From positions 1-52,118 of the forward strand of contig JAFGIS010000069.1 of NCBI GenBank assembly GCA_016929495.1: DNA of 52,118 nucleotides, read 5' to 3'. Under the pieces are notes generated by a model that worked only from the letters and a program-made list of their open reading frames with translations, was not told the origin of the DNA and did no database searches. The DNA comes from Polyangiaceae bacterium (GTDB taxonomy: Bacteria; Myxococcota_A; Polyangia; Polyangiales; Polyangiaceae). Positions within the stretch are counted from its first letter, which is position 1. Each line of letters starts with the position of its first letter. A program made the translations under genes and the position numbers. This document shows positions 26,097 to 34,365 of the stretch, piece by piece.

Positions 26097-29000
26097 ATGC
26101 GCGCTCGAGCGACTGATCTTCTGGTGGTTGGTCTCATGGCAGTCTGGGGTTGCGGCAATCCGGTGGTGACCCGCGAGAAGCCCGGCTTCGACAACTCACA
26201 AGCGGGAGCAGAGCCGAGCGAGGGCGGCAGCGGCAACGAACCTCCACCGCCGCTGCTCGGCGACGGCGGCGCTGCGGGCAGCGGGACCTGCGAGGCGGGA
26301 AGCTGCGGACTAGCAACAGCAGGCAGCGGGCCGCAGCTGCTCTGCGGCAACTCGCGTCTGGACGATGGCGAGGGCTGCGACGACGGCAACGCGGTGCCCG
26401 GTGATGGCTGCGACGGAAGGTGCCGTGTGGAGTCCGGCTACGAATGCGAGAAACCGGGAGAGAAGTGCGTGAGTACTCTTTCCTGCGGTGACGGCAAGCC
26501 TGGTCCGAACGAGGCGTGCGACGATGGCAACACGAAGAGCAACGACGGCTGCTCGTCGAAGTGCCAGGTCGAAGAAGGGTTCCAGTGCCTGGAGTTCGGC
26601 GAGAAGTGCGAGCCGAAAAGCACTGACGAAGAGCCGGAGTGCGGCAACGGAGCCGTCGAAGAGGGCGAGAGCTGCGACGACGGCAACACCGAGTCCGATG
26701 ATGGCTGCTCGGCCAAATGCGCGACCGAGGACGGCTGGATTTGCCGCAAGGCCGGAGAAGACTGCGAGCGCGACGAGTACTGCGGAGACGGCATCCTGAA
26801 CGGCGATGAAGAATGTGACGACGGCAACACGCGCGCCGGGGATTGCTGCAATGGCACCTGCGCTCTGGAGCCCAACTGCACGTGCCGGACGCCTTCGACG
26901 CCATCGAATCCACCGCACCAGATATGCAGCTCCACGGTGGTGTGCGGAGACGGCAAGGTGACCGGCTCGGAAGCGTGCGACGACGGCAACAAGGATTCGG
27001 ACGACGGCTGCTCTTCGGACTGCAACACCGTCGAACCGGGATATCGGTGCCCCTCAGACGGTGGGCCGTGCACGGTCGCCGTGGAGACCTGCGGCAACGC
27101 CAAGCTCGACGCAGGCGAGGAATGTGACGACGGCCAGGATCCGATGAAGTCTGGGGACGGGTGCTCGGCGGACTGCAAGGTTGAGCCGGGATACGTTTGT
27201 CCGACCGCAGGAGCCAAGTGCAGTCTGATCGCGTACTGCGGGGACGGCAAGGTGAGCTTCGTCCGGGGCGAGACGTGCGATGACGGCGTGGATCCGGACA
27301 CGGACGAACCGGCGGACGGAGACGGGTGCTCGGCGAGCTGCACGGTGGAGCCTTTCTGGCACTGCACCGGAGAGCCGTCGGAATGTGTCTACACGGTCAA
27401 GTGCGGAGACAAGAAGCGCACGGGCGACGAGACCTGCGACGATGGCAACACGGCGTCGGGCGACGGGTGCGATGGCACGACGTGCCAGGTGGAAGAGGGG
27501 TGGTCGTGCCCGCTCGTCGGGGCGGCGTGCCGTCCCATCTGTGGCGACGGGCTGGTACTGGGTCGCGAGCAATGCGACGACGGCCCGGGCGATCCGGCGG
27601 CGGGCGACGGCTGCGGGGTGGCGTGCCAGCTCGAGCCGGGATGGGTGTGCCCGGAGGGCGAGGCCTGTCGGCCCACGGTGTGCGGCGACGGCGAGAAAGA
27701 AGGCTCGGAGCGCTGTGACGACGGCAATCTACGACCCTACGACGGCTGCGCTCCGGACTGCGTGCTCGAACCAGTCTGCGGCACGACCGAGAGCGCCGTG
27801 GGCGCGTGCTCGTCCCGGTGTGGAGACGGCATTCTGCTCGCGTCCAGCGGCGAGCAGTGCGATGACGGCAACTCCGTGTCCGGCGACGGATGCAGCTCGA
27901 GCTGCCAACAAGAACAGGGCTACCACTGTACGAGCACCGTCGATACCCCGCCGGATGCGGTGGACATCCCGATCGTGTACCGAGACTTCGCGAGCGGATG
28001 GGATGATGAAGGTGACCCCATTACCGACACCAACCCGGATTTCGAAGAACCATCCGTGTTCAACGGCGGGGATCTGCGGTACGAGCTGGTCACTGGCATC
28101 GTCGAGTCGACGCTCGACGCCGGCCGCAAGCCCGTGTACGTCGGTACAGAGGCCGAGCCCATCGATTCTACTCACGGTCCGACTTACTTCGACCAATGGT
28201 ACAGGGACGTTGCCGGCGTCAACCAGGTTTTCTTCGAGAACGAATCGATCCACCTGGTCAATGACGGGAGCGGGTCGTACTCGATGGACAGCCGATACGA
28301 CGCGCCCTGGGTCGACCTCGGCGGTTTTTACCCGCTGGACGACCGTGGCTTCGGCAATGAGGACCGCTCCCACAACTACCACTTCACGAGCGAGCTTCGC
28401 TACTGGTTCGAGTACAAGGGCGGCGAACAGCTGGACTTCAGCGGCGACGACGACGTGTTCGTGTTCGTCAACGGACACCTCGCGATCGATCTCGGAGGGG
28501 TACACGGGCGCGAAGCAGGTTCGGTTCTGCTCGATGCGTCGACCGGCCACGGCGCTTGGTGCCAGGGCGACGGCTGCACGCCGACCGATGACATCGACTT
28601 CGGGCTCGAGCTCGGCCAGATTTACGAAACCGTCGTTTTCCAGGCCGAGCGACACACGGTCGCCTCCAACTACTGGCTCACGCTCACGAACTTCACCGCC
28701 GGCCGAAGCACCTGCAGCCCCGAGTGCGGGGATGGCTTCGTGACACCGGACGAGGTGTGCGACGAGGGCGACGACAACCAGGACGGCAGCTACGGCGGAT
28801 GCAACGAGGACTGCACGCCGGGTCCGTACTGCGGCGATGGCGACGTCGACGCGGGCTACGAGGACTGCGACGACGGCTTGAACACGACCGTATACGGCAA
28901 GAGCGGCTGTGCGCCGGGATGCGTCAAGCCCCCGTACTGCGGCGACGGGAAAGCCGACACCGACTTCGGCGAGACGTGCGATCTCGGTGCTGACAACAAG

Positions 29001-29984
29001 GCGGGCGCCTACGGCGAGGGCGCCTGTACCAACACCTGCCAGACCGCGCCCTTCTGTGGCGATGGTTTCAAGAACGGTTCCGAGCAATGCGACGAGGGCC
29101 CGGACAACGGGACCGTGGACTCCGTGTGCGACGCCAAGTGCAGGTTCACGTGCGGCAACGGACAGCTCGATCCTGGCGAACAGTGTGACGAGGGCGCAGC
29201 CAACAACACGGGGGAGTACGGCGGATGTCGGTCGGACTGCACCTTGGGTCCCTATTGCGGCGACGGCGTCAAGAACGGGACCGAGCAGTGCGACGATGGC
29301 AAGAACGACGGCAGCTACGGCACCTGCGCCCCTGGATGCAAGCTGGCGCCGTACTGCGGCGACGGCGATGTCGACTCCGACGCCGGAGAAACCTGCGACG
29401 ACGGTGAAGACAACGGCAGCGTCGACTATGGCGACGAGGATGCGTGCAGCACCCGCTGCCTGCCTCCGCCCTACTGCGGAGACGGTGTCGTGGATGTCGC
29501 GTTCGGCGAAGTCTGCGACGACGGGGACGACAACGGCAACGAGCCTGGGCAGTGCAAGCCCGATTGCTCGGGGTACAACAAGCCGCCGATCACGTGCGGC
29601 AACGGGAAGCTGGATGCCGGGGAGCAATGCGACGACGGCGCCGACAATGGTACCAAGTCGAGCCCATGCGACGTCCGCTGCCAGCTCAAGTGCGGCAATG
29701 GGTTCAAGGATCCCGGTGAGGAGTGCGACGACGGCACGAACGACGGGTCCTATGGGTCGTGCCAGCCCGACTGCACCCTGGGCCCGTATTGCGGCGACGG
29801 CAAGAAGAACGGCCCCGAGCAATGCGATCTGGGCGAGGACAACGAGGAAAACCCCTACGGGAAGGGCAAGTGCACCACCCAGTGCACGCTGGCGCCGTAC
29901 TGCGGCGACGGGCGGCTGCAGTCCAAGTACGAGGCGTGCGACGGCCAGTCCGGCTGCGGCGCCAACTGCGCCTGGATCATCTGA
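26097..29984 (+). CDS. Fibro-slime domain lipoprotein with 23 Cys-rich (DUF4215-type) repeats, paralog B
   Basis: 1295 residues; ATG 26097 has GGAGGA 6-12 bases upstream. The signal ends in LMAVWGC, a lipobox with an unusual Trp. A Gly/Pro linker leads to eleven N-terminal repeats (about 82-610) of the C-G-x-G-x-GE-x-CDDGN-x3-DGC-x3-C type. The fibro-slime domain (about 620-880) has VDIPIVYRDF, YHFTSELRYWFEYKGG, FSGDDDVFVFVNGHLAIDLG and VVFQAERHT. Twelve C-terminal repeats of ~35 residues (CDDGKNDGSYGTCAPGCKLAPYCGDG style), the last incomplete, end in CGANCAWII. It is the longest of the three paralogs, with about 160 Cys. It is secreted and lipid-anchored, and its mature form must need extensive disulfide formation. 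The ligand is unknown. Confidence 0.94.
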   Translation: MRARATDLLVVGLMAVWGCGNPVVTREKPGFDNSQAGAEPSEGGSGNEPPPPLLGDGGAAGSGTCEAGSCGLATAGSGPQLLCGNSRLDDGEGCDDGNAVPGDGCDGRCRVESGYECEKPGEKCVSTLSCGDGKPGPNEACDDGNTKSNDGCSSKCQVEEGFQCLEFGEKCEPKSTDEEPECGNGAVEEGESCDDGNTESDDGCSAKCATEDGWICRKAGEDCERDEYCGDGILNGDEECDDGNTRAGDCCNGTCALEPNCTCRTPSTPSNPPHQICSSTVVCGDGKVTGSEACDDGNKDSDDGCSSDCNTVEPGYRCPSDGGPCTVAVETCGNAKLDAGEECDDGQDPMKSGDGCSADCKVEPGYVCPTAGAKCSLIAYCGDGKVSFVRGETCDDGVDPDTDEPADGDGCSASCTVEPFWHCTGEPSECVYTVKCGDKKRTGDETCDDGNTASGDGCDGTTCQVEEGWSCPLVGAACRPICGDGLVLGREQCDDGPGDPAAGDGCGVACQLEPGWVCPEGEACRPTVCGDGEKEGSERCDDGNLRPYDGCAPDCVLEPVCGTTESAVGACSSRCGDGILLASSGEQCDDGNSVSGDGCSSSCQQEQGYHCTSTVDTPPDAVDIPIVYRDFASGWDDEGDPITDTNPDFEEPSVFNGGDLRYELVTGIVESTLDAGRKPVYVGTEAEPIDSTHGPTYFDQWYRDVAGVNQVFFENESIHLVNDGSGSYSMDSRYDAPWVDLGGFYPLDDRGFGNEDRSHNYHFTSELRYWFEYKGGEQLDFSGDDDVFVFVNGHLAIDLGGVHGREAGSVLLDASTGHGAWCQGDGCTPTDDIDFGLELGQIYETVVFQAERHTVASNYWLTLTNFTAGRSTCSPECGDGFVTPDEVCDEGDDNQDGSYGGCNEDCTPGPYCGDGDVDAGYEDCDDGLNTTVYGKSGCAPGCVKPPYCGDGKADTDFGETCDLGADNKAGAYGEGACTNTCQTAPFCGDGFKNGSEQCDEGPDNGTVDSVCDAKCRFTCGNGQLDPGEQCDEGAANNTGEYGGCRSDCTLGPYCGDGVKNGTEQCDDGKNDGSYGTCAPGCKLAPYCGDGDVDSDAGETCDDGEDNGSVDYGDEDACSTRCLPPPYCGDGVVDVAFGEVCDDGDDNGNEPGQCKPDCSGYNKPPITCGNGKLDAGEQCDDGADNGTKSSPCDVRCQLKCGNGFKDPGEECDDGTNDGSYGSCQPDCTLGPYCGDGKKNGPEQCDLGEDNEENPYGKGKCTTQCTLAPYCGDGRLQSKYEACDGQSGCGANCAWII

Positions 29985-29998
29985 GGACCGGACCGGAT

Positions 29999-30026
29999 GG
30001 GTCGCGTCCGTGCTCGGACGCGACCC
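29999..30026 (+). terminator. Perfect 12 bp hairpin terminator
   Basis: GGGTCGCGTCCG (29999-30010) pairs perfectly with CGGACGCGACCC (30015-30026) around TGCT. It lies 14 bases after the paralog B stop. It is followed by GTGTCTTG rather than a clean T-run. Confidence 0.6.
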
Positions 30027-30137
30027 CGTGTCTTGACGAGACGGCGGTCATGGCTGGACACTCCACCAGCCTGACCTCTGGGCCCGAAGGGCGAGCCCCG
30101 AACGCCCAAGGGAAGCCCCCGGAGGGAGGCCGAAGCC

Positions 30138-31187
30138 ATGATGCCCATGCCCTCGCCCGTCGCCGTCACCGGCGCGTCTGGTTTCATTGGTTCCTGGATC
30201 GTCAAGCTCCTGCTCGACGAAGGGGTTGCGGTTCACGCAACCGTTCGGAACCGCTCACAGAAGGACAAGGTCGGGCATCTCGAAGAGCTCGGTGCCAAGA
30301 GCTCGGGCAACTTGAAGCTCTTCGAGGCGGACCTCTGCGATCCGAGCGGGTTTCTGCCGGTGTTCGCGTCGTGCAAGGTGGTCATGCATGTCGCCTCGCC
30401 TTTCCGCGTCCAGGGCGTGAAGGAGCCGGAGCGGGAGCTGATCGAGCCGGCGGTCAGCGGCACTCGCAGCGTGCTCCGAGCGGTCAATGACTGTCCCTCC
30501 GTCGAGCGAGTCGTGCTGACCTCGAGCGTCGCTGCCGTTCACGGTGACTCCTCCGACCATGCTGGTCAGCCCTTGGACGAAAGCCTGTGGAACGAAGCTG
30601 CTTCGCCGTCGTATCAGCCCTACGCGTACTCGAAGATGCTGGCGGAGCGAGAGGCCTGGCGTATCGCCGGTGAGCAGAACCGCTGGCGACTCGTGACGAT
30701 CAACCCGAGCTTCGTCGTCGGGCCAAGCCTCTCCGCGCGTGTCGATGGGACCAGCGTCGACCTGATGCTCCAGTTCGTCGACGGACGGGCACAGGCGGGC
30801 TTGCCCGACCTGCGGCTCGGCGTCGTGGACGTTCGAGACGTCGCTCGAGCCCATCTGCTGGCAGCGAGCGTGCCCGATGCGGAGGGACGGCACATCGTGT
30901 CGAATCAGGTCTTGAGCTTCCCGGAGATCGCGGCCCTCTTGCGCGAAATCTACGATGGCCGGTATCCGATCCCCACCCGTACCGTGCCCAAGCCGCTCGT
31001 CTACTTGATCGGACCGTTTCTCGGCTTCTCCTGGCGCTATGTGCATCGCAATATCGGTGTGCCGATCGCGATCGACAACAGCAAGTCGCAGAAAGCGCTG
31101 GGCCTGAGCTATCTCCCCATCCGGCAGAGCCTGGAAGACTCTATCGATCAGCTCGATCGCATGGGTCTCATCAACCGAAGACGTTAG
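30138..31187 (+). CDS. NAD(P)-dependent epimerase/reductase (dihydroflavonol 4-reductase-like extended SDR)
   Basis: 349 residues from ATG 30138, with GGAGGGAGG upstream. VAVTGASGFIGSWIVKLLL is the Rossmann G-x-x-G-x-x-G start. Catalytic Tyr and Lys are in PYAYSKMLAE (Y-x3-K), with the Ser in VLTSSVAAVHG. VMHVASPF, INPSFVVGPSL and DVRDVARAHLLA are characteristic of the DFR / cinnamoyl-CoA reductase-like subfamily of extended SDRs. Residues ATVRNRSQKDKV after the second strand (Arg) suggest NADPH preference. It should reduce a carbonyl on a small substrate or act as an epimerase/dehydratase in the cytoplasm. It converges with the TetR gene (31221), 33 bases apart; a functional link to that regulator is not shown. 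Confidence 0.9.
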   Translation: MMPMPSPVAVTGASGFIGSWIVKLLLDEGVAVHATVRNRSQKDKVGHLEELGAKSSGNLKLFEADLCDPSGFLPVFASCKVVMHVASPFRVQGVKEPERELIEPAVSGTRSVLRAVNDCPSVERVVLTSSVAAVHGDSSDHAGQPLDESLWNEAASPSYQPYAYSKMLAEREAWRIAGEQNRWRLVTINPSFVVGPSLSARVDGTSVDLMLQFVDGRAQAGLPDLRLGVVDVRDVARAHLLAASVPDAEGRHIVSNQVLSFPEIAALLREIYDGRYPIPTRTVPKPLVYLIGPFLGFSWRYVHRNIGVPIAIDNSKSQKALGLSYLPIRQSLEDSIDQLDRMGLINRRR

Positions 31188-31220
31188 TGCATGGGCGCCA
31201 GCCGTGAGCGCAGGCCCTCG

Positions 31221-31946
31221 TCACCCCAGCAGCCCGCGCAGCATGCGGCCTACTCCTTCGATGAGGATCTCCGTATCGAGCTCCGCCGGTTTGCCGTGTA
31301 CCAGCCAGCGCGACAGCGGGGCTACCGTGACGATGAGCAGCTGGGCCGTTGCCGCGATCCGAGTCGGCGCGACTGCGTGGCGCCGGCGCAGGATCTCGGC
31401 TAGCCGTTCGACCAGGTCGCGCTCCGCGTCGTCTTCGTGCTCCAGCCACCCGAGTTCGTGCTCGATGACCGCCATCAGGCGTGGGTTCTCGGCGTTGACC
31501 CTGGCCATGGACCGGAGCAGGTCGAGCGTCGTCTGCACCAAGTCTTCCTCGGGCTCGGCCATGCGCGCGAAGGCCGCCATGATGGTGGGCAGCACTCTCT
31601 CGCGGTGCCTTTGCAGGATTTCGCGGAAGATGTCCTCCTTGCCCGCGAAGTACTGATAGAGCGAGCCCACGGAGACGCCCGCTCGCCGCGCGATCTCGTT
31701 GGTCGAGGCTCGCGCATAGCCCGTCTCGACCAGAAGCTGGCCAGCGGCTTCGACCACGGCATCCACGGTCTGCTGTGCCCGTTGCTGGCGAGGTGCCCTG
31801 CGTCGTTGGCTCCGCGGACGAACATGAGCGCCGGCGGATTGCGACCCGCGCTGCTTCGAGTCGGATTTCGCTCGTTGTGCTTCTTTTTGGCTGCGTCGAC
31901 CCGGGCGCGCGGCGCCGCGCGAACGCGAGTTGCTAATCTGAGTCAT
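31221..31946 (-). CDS. TetR/AcrR-family transcriptional regulator
   Basis: 241 residues. An Arg/Gln-rich N-terminal extension of ~55 residues (RRAPRQQRAQQTVDAVVEAA) precedes the HTH: AGQLLVETGYARASTNEIARRAGVSVGSLYQYFAGKEDIF (about 65-105), the classical TetR signature. The C-terminal ligand/dimer domain has TLDLLRSMARVNAENP and RIAATAQLLIVTVAPLSRW. The extended basic N-terminus is longer than normal, so the true start may be internal. It is divergent from a methyltransferase gene with a 67 bp gap, the usual arrangement for a TetR regulator of its neighbour; a ligand cannot be inferred. Confidence 0.92.
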   Translation of the reverse strand: MTQISNSRSRGAARPGRRSQKEAQRAKSDSKQRGSQSAGAHVRPRSQRRRAPRQQRAQQTVDAVVEAAGQLLVETGYARASTNEIARRAGVSVGSLYQYFAGKEDIFREILQRHRERVLPTIMAAFARMAEPEEDLVQTTLDLLRSMARVNAENPRLMAVIEHELGWLEHEDDAERDLVERLAEILRRRHAVAPTRIAATAQLLIVTVAPLSRWLVHGKPAELDTEILIEGVGRMLRGLLG

Positions 31947-32013
31947 CGCTCACATTCTACCGGGGTCGGCTGGCGATCGCGAGCGAACCGGCCTGGCCGT
32001 CAAGGAGTGTCCC

Positions 32014-32643
32014 ATGCAGGATGTAATGGAATTGGCACCTTCCGCGGCTCGACCGCAGCATCGGCCCCACGTCTGTCCCTGGTGGCTTGGCTGGACGCTG
32101 GTGCTGCCCTTTCGGCACTGGACGCAGAAACCAGAGAGCTGGCTAGAGCCACTGGCTCGGACGGGCTGCCGCGCGCTCGAAGTCGGCCCCGGGACGGGCT
32201 TCTTCACGGTGCCGCTCGCCGAGCTGGTGGGCAGCGCGGGCAAGGTCTGGTGCGTGGACCTGCAGCCGCGGATGCTGACGACGCTCGGCCGGCGACTGCG
32301 CCGGCGCGGGCTCGCCGAGCGTGTCAGTCTTCGGACCTGCAGCGCGGACGATCTCGGCGTCACGGATTTGGCCGACACTATGGATCTGGCGGTGCTCATC
32401 TACGTGCTGCACGAAGTCCCCGATCCAGCTCGCACCCTCGCGCAAGTCGTATCCACCTTGCGGGTCGGAGGACGTCTCCTGCTCGTTGAACCAAGAGGAC
32501 ATTGTTCGGCGCAGCTCTTTGCCGAACAGCTCAGGATCGCCCATGATCTGGGGCTCGTCGCTCGCGACGACGCGTTGGCGCCGAAGCTGCGCAGCCTTCA
32601 GGCGGCCGTCCTGGAGAAAGTGCAGCGTCCGCTGGTCCGGTGA
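32014..32643 (+). CDS. Class I SAM-dependent methyltransferase (UbiE/type 11-like)
   Basis: 209 residues from ATG 32014, with AAGGAG 7 bases before. SAM motif I is RALEVGPGTGFFTVPLA (about 52-68). VWCVDLQPRMLTTLGRRL gives the acidic motif II with Asp; DLAVLIYVLHEVPDP and LRVGGRLLLVEPRGH are the later motifs. Its size and pattern fit the Methyltransf_11/UbiE-type family. There are no membrane helices. The substrate is unknown. The promoter faces the TetR gene, which likely regulates it. Confidence 0.87.
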   Translation: MQDVMELAPSAARPQHRPHVCPWWLGWTLVLPFRHWTQKPESWLEPLARTGCRALEVGPGTGFFTVPLAELVGSAGKVWCVDLQPRMLTTLGRRLRRRGLAERVSLRTCSADDLGVTDLADTMDLAVLIYVLHEVPDPARTLAQVVSTLRVGGRLLLVEPRGHCSAQLFAEQLRIAHDLGLVARDDALAPKLRSLQAAVLEKVQRPLVR

Positions 32644-32736
32644 CGAATACGCCACAGCCTTCGCTGGGATCCCGACGGGTCCGACGCTGAGCTTTCCTCT
32701 CCCCAGCGGCTGGCGCCATCGTGTAGGCTCCCGGCC

Positions 32737-33660
32737 ATGCGGTTGACCACAGGCTTTTCGCTTCTCTCATGCGCCAGTATCTGCGTTGCCTTCTTCACCA
32801 CGGCTTGTGGCGCGTCACCTGCTCCCGGGGTGGCGACCCGGCAGCCCGCGACCGCGGCTGTTGCCCCGGTCGCGGGGACGTCGTCCGCGTTTGCTCGGTC
32901 CACGCGAGTCAAGCCAGCACCGGCTGAGCCCGGCTGTCGCGACTTCGAGCTGCCGTATCACGTCGCCACGCACGGTTCGCGCCTTGCGCACGGCACGGAT
33001 GCCTGCGTATGGAGGGCGTTCGACGGCGCGCCGGACGCGCGTGCGCTGCTCGAACGTGCCTGCGCGGCCAGGAGCGCCCGCGCATGCCTCAATCTGGGCA
33101 TGTTCTTGCTGGCTCATCCGCCCGACGTTCCGGACACCGCATGCATGGCCACGGGCGTCCCGACAGTGAACGGTTGCAGCAAGATGACGGCGATCGGTGC
33201 ATTGGCGCGCGGCTGCGAGCTCGGCGAGCCGGTTGCGTGCGAACGCGAGGCAAGCCACTTGTTCGCCGGCATCGGCGTGAGCCGCGATCTGGACCGAGCC
33301 GGCCAACTTTTCGACCAGGCATGCAAGGCCGGAGTCCTCACGTCTTGCCGGTACAGGGCCCCGGACGCACCCTCCAGCCGGCGTCCGGAGTGCAAGAGAG
33401 ACGCGGATTGTGTGTTGGTCGAGTCCGCGATCTGTCCGGGGCGCTGCGAGTGCCCTCAGCACCCCCATGCCTCTGCCGCGGACGTGGCCTCGTTCAAGCG
33501 GCTGCGTGCGGAGTGCGAGAGGCAGCGACGAATCCTCGAGAGCGAACGTCTCCGGGGGCTTCCAGAGCCGAGGTGCAGCCTCTGCCCCGTGCCCACCGAT
33601 CCTCCGCCGGCGCAGCCGAGTCACGCCATTTGTGCAGCGGGGGTTTGCGTCGCGATCTGA
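32737..33660 (+). CDS. Lipoprotein with Sel1-like repeats and Cys-rich tail
   Basis: 307 residues from ATG 32737. Signal with lipobox TTACG (Cys at about 24), then an Ala/Pro linker. About residues 95-210 hold Sel1-like helices with paired Cys at the repeat ends: ALLERACAARSARACLNLG, ALARGCELGEPVACE and GQLFDQACKAGVLTSC. This Cys pattern resembles Helicobacter Hcp-type Sel1 proteins, in which each repeat is disulfide-clamped. The last ~90 residues are Cys-rich without clear repeats (RDADCVLVESAICPGRCECP, CSLCPVP, AICAAGVCVAI). It should sit on the outside of the cell as a protein-binding scaffold; partners are unknown. Confidence 0.82.
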   Translation: MRLTTGFSLLSCASICVAFFTTACGASPAPGVATRQPATAAVAPVAGTSSAFARSTRVKPAPAEPGCRDFELPYHVATHGSRLAHGTDACVWRAFDGAPDARALLERACAARSARACLNLGMFLLAHPPDVPDTACMATGVPTVNGCSKMTAIGALARGCELGEPVACEREASHLFAGIGVSRDLDRAGQLFDQACKAGVLTSCRYRAPDAPSSRRPECKRDADCVLVESAICPGRCECPQHPHASAADVASFKRLRAECERQRRILESERLRGLPEPRCSLCPVPTDPPPAQPSHAICAAGVCVAI

Positions 33661-33975
33661 CGCGTCCAGCGCAGCGGTCGGTATGGACAGGGTCTGCCTG
33701 TCGGTGCGGTTCTCACTGCACAACTGCATTGTCGCGCGAGCCACGACTGGGTCCAACGCAGCCGCGGACAGCGACCGAACAAATCGCTCAAGCCCGAGAC
33801 GTGGCAGCCGTTCACCCGGAGGTCTAGGTGGATCGCGACAAAGGCAAACGCGTGCGAAAGGCGCGGACGCAAAGCCATTGACCCAAGGAGGCCATGAGGT
33901 CTCTATGGTTTGAAGGGCCACCGAACGATCGCCGACCCATCGGGACTTGCACAAAAACCCCGAGGATCGAGACCG
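33661..33975. other. Intergenic region, no gene seen
   Basis: About 315 bases between the Sel1-like gene and the small GTG ORF. Frames are open by composition, with no start signal or domain. Confidence 0.4.
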
Positions 33976-34296
33976 GTGGGACACAGACATTGGCCCTGCA
34001 TTCTGCCCGTTGTCATTGGTGTGCTGGCGTGCGGCGGCGTGGATCGCGCGGAAGAGCGCGTTGCGCCCGACCCGAGAGCCGGGGACGCCGATCGTTCAGA
34101 GCTCGTCGCGGCAGCCGGAGCGGCCGCGACCGACCGGGACGAGCGACCCGTTACCAGATCCCCTGCTGCGCGGTCGGCAGGCTCGGAACGCGGATGGGCC
34201 GGCAGCCCTGGGAGTTGGGAAAGCGCCGGAGCTGGCTCGCCAGAGGCCACGCCCCGCGCCGGCACGTCTGGGGCCGACCACGTGGTCGAGCCATAG
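33976..34296 (+). CDS. Possible small lipoprotein (or truncated start of a larger one)
   Basis: 106 residues from a GTG at 33976, with GAGG nine bases upstream. VGHRHWPCILPVVIGVLACGG is a reasonable lipoprotein signal with lipobox VLAC. What follows is an acidic/Ala/Gly linker (RAGDADRSELVAAAGAAATD) like those after the signal of other lipoproteins here, and then the frame ends without a folded domain. It may be a genuine short lipoprotein, the surviving N-terminus of a deleted surface protein, or chance. It converges with paralog C (stop 34366). Confidence 0.35.
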   Translation: MGHRHWPCILPVVIGVLACGGVDRAEERVAPDPRAGDADRSELVAAAGAAATDRDERPVTRSPAARSAGSERGWAGSPGSWESAGAGSPEATPRAGTSGADHVVEP

Positions 34297-34365
34297 TGTG
34301 GCGTGCTGGCAGAAGCGGCGCCGGCCGCAGCCGGATCGCCCGGGTCCGCCGGGCGCTGAACGCTG

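Noticed and set aside
26134-29822. Minus-strand ORFs opposite paralog B (up to 697 codons)
   Set aside because: Same composition artefact; opposite strand of a repeat gene with unmistakable domains.
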